The notes under the pieces: model-generated | Told to the model about the DNA's origin: nothing | Seen by the model: only the letters and a program-made list of their open reading frames with translations | Databases searched by the model: none | From: Streptococcus oralis | Lineage (GTDB): Bacteria > Bacillota > Bacilli > Lactobacillales > Streptococcaceae | Assembly: GCF_001075875.1 (NCBI RefSeq) | Contig: NZ_JUOS01000027.1 | Span: forward strand, 1 to 58,543 | Length of the DNA stretch: 58,543 nucleotides | Reading direction: 5' to 3' | Program-made: the position numbers and the translations under genes | Shown here: piece by piece, positions 57,845-58,543 of the stretch | Numbering within the stretch: the stretch's first letter is position 1 | Layout: every line of letters begins with the position of its first letter

Positions 57845-57942
57845 GTTAAGTAAAGACCTCCTAACTTTATTTAATAGAAATCCTAACTTTTCTTTTTCAT
57901 AATAATCTCCCTTAACTCCACCCAATTAGGTGGAGTTTTTTT
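57845..57942 (+). ncRNA. csRNA: CiaR-dependent small RNA
   Basis: This is a transcript of about 98 nt with no ORF. It begins GTTAAGTAAAGACCTCCTAAC, has pyrimidine-rich single-strand segments with anti-Shine-Dalgarno-like ACCTCC, ATCCTAAC and ATCTCCC, and ends in the terminator AACTCCACC/GGTGGAGTT plus T tract (57914-57942). csRNAs of the CiaRH system bind translation start regions, such as comC, and lower competence. Which of the five streptococcal csRNAs it is cannot be said from the sequence. Confidence 0.85.
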
Positions 57943-58018
57943 GCTCTATTTCAGGCTTTTTTGGACTATTCTAAAAATAATTTTTCGGATTTTGGTCGGG
58001 GAATTGGCGGGGACTTTT

Positions 58019-58192
58019 TTAGCGAATATGACTAAGAAATTGGTCTGTCGTCGCTTCAGCGAGTTCATCCTCAATCTGATTATAACGATCCGCCATATAA
58101 ATCTTTGTATGGCCTAGTACCTAGCTGAACTGTTCGTTTGGTAATCGTGAAATAATGTGAAGAAGTGGTAAATCATGTGTAAGCCTGTCGTT
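58019..58192 (-). pseudogene. Tyrosine recombinase (integrase) 3' remnant
   Basis: On the minus strand the frame reads THDLPLLHIISRLPNEQFS, an in-frame TAG, then VLGHTKIYMADRYNQIEDEL and AEATTDQFLSHIR, then TAA. It resembles the C-terminal LGHxxIxxxxxRY box of phage integrases, with the nucleophile Tyr as in ADRYNQ. Upstream in frame there is a stop at about 58193, so the rest is lost. It marks an old integrated element. No att site is recognised. Confidence 0.65.
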
Positions 58193-58339
58193 TCATTTAG
58201 TGGATTAAAATGTTGGTTTGACTGATTTGAGTTGATGAGCGCCCATGTTCATTGATAGTGATGTAATCTTTTGTTGTTCCTTGATAATTTTTAACTTTCT
58301 CTTAATCTTGAAAGTATTATTGGACGAGGATGTAAACCT

Positions 58340-58368
58340 TTGACGAAAATCGTGAACTATGGGATAAT
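58340..58368 (+). promoter_or_regulatory. Promoter of possible second small RNA
   Basis: TTGACG (58340-58345) and GATAAT (58363-58368) have 17-bp spacing. Confidence 0.6.
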
Positions 58369-58374
58369 AAAAAG

Positions 58375-58449
58375 GAATTGAGTAATAGTTCTATACCATA
58401 GGCTAGAAAAGACCCCAAGCTCACGTCCAAATATGCTTGGGGTCTTTTT
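58375..58449 (+). ncRNA. Possible second small RNA, promoter to terminator
   Basis: From the promoter to the terminator GACCCCAAGC/GCTTGGGGTC with TTTTT (58411-58449) there are about 75 nt and no ORF. The 5' part contains AAAGGAATTGAG. It lacks the pyrimidine-rich csRNA motifs, so it is a different type. Function is unknown. Confidence 0.5.
58411..58449 (+). terminator. Strong terminator near window end
   Basis: AAAAGACCCCAAGC pairs with GCTTGGGGTC and TTTT; ten GC-rich pairs, then five T residues. Confidence 0.9.
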
Positions 58450-58485
58450 GACACTATTTATCCTTGTTTAGCCATTTATCGACTA

Positions 58486-58543
58486 ATACTCTTCGAAAAT
58501 CAAATTCAAACCACGTCAGCTTCACCTTGCCGTACTCAAGTAC
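58486..58543 (-). repeat. BOX-like element, truncated by window edge
   Basis: On the minus strand this is the second half of a BOX-type element: it begins at the hairpin core GTACTTGAGTAC and runs GGCAAGGTGAAGCTGACGTGG to TTGATTTTCGAAGAGTAT. It stops in the same hairpin that starts the window (1-60). Confidence 0.75.

Noticed and set aside
58290..58320. Second CiaR-dependent promoter
   Set aside because: TTTAAC-N5-CTTAAT has the right spacing but both half-sites differ at the last base, and the distance to TATTAT is 8 bp instead of 10. Too weak to call.

Overview
The window looks like a chromosomal contig of a mitis-group Streptococcus (S. mitis, S. oralis, S. infantis or a close relative). 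The grounds are low-GC Firmicute coding style, streptococcal gene neighbourhoods (ireB-ruvX-DUF1292, tsaE-GNAT-LCP-cinA-recA, rpmB-Asp23-fakA, uppS-cdsA-rseP-proS, dapH-deacetylase and pbp1b-galU-gpsA), a competence-type cin-box before cinA-recA, a CiaR-dependent csRNA, and BOX-like intergenic repeats. From memory these blocks are scattered in S. pneumoniae, and lytA and dinF do not follow recA here, so I do not call it pneumococcus. All calls come from reading the sequence; no search was run.

Layout. 0.1-5 kb: lipoprotein, ireB, ruvX and DUF1292, then a 450-bp gene-free array of about nine hairpin units (50-bp period) with covarying stems, then folC, a small lipoprotein and a HAD phosphatase. 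5-15 kb: purine permease; tsaE, GNAT and LCP wall-anchoring protein; competence-controlled cinA-recA; PspC protein; GNAT; MATE exporter; YebC regulator. tsaE and the MATE gene appear leaderless. 15-22 kb: DUF4190 protein; MarR repressor with a 40-bp palindromic operator and a heterodimeric ABC exporter; DUF2200 and PAP2 genes; a LytTR regulator with its membrane partner and a recognisable LytTR operator. 22-28.5 kb: rpmB, Asp23, fakA, then an ABC transporter with a NarL-type two-component system.

28.5-33.3 kb is the accessory region. It holds a C5 DNA methyltransferase with a probable restriction endonuclease, preceded by an AT-rich two-gene module of an OLD-like ATPase and a small PD-(D/E)XK-like protein. 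This reads as a defence island between the two-component system and valS. 33.4-38.5 kb: a T-box operon (flavin reductase, GNAT, kinase, valS) with overlapping genes and a BOX-like element in the T-box leader, then an HhH protein.

38.7-53.8 kb is housekeeping: isoprenoid and phospholipid synthesis, RseP, proS, a GH1 glycosidase, rhomboid protease, folate cycling, the acetyl branch of lysine/DAP synthesis, EamA transporter, PBP1b, galU and gpsA. 54-58.5 kb: leuS, two GNAT genes, a csRNA, a decayed tyrosine-recombinase 3' end, and a second possible sRNA. Both contig ends lie in the same BOX-like repeat and share 14 bp, which suggests an assembly break at a dispersed repeat.
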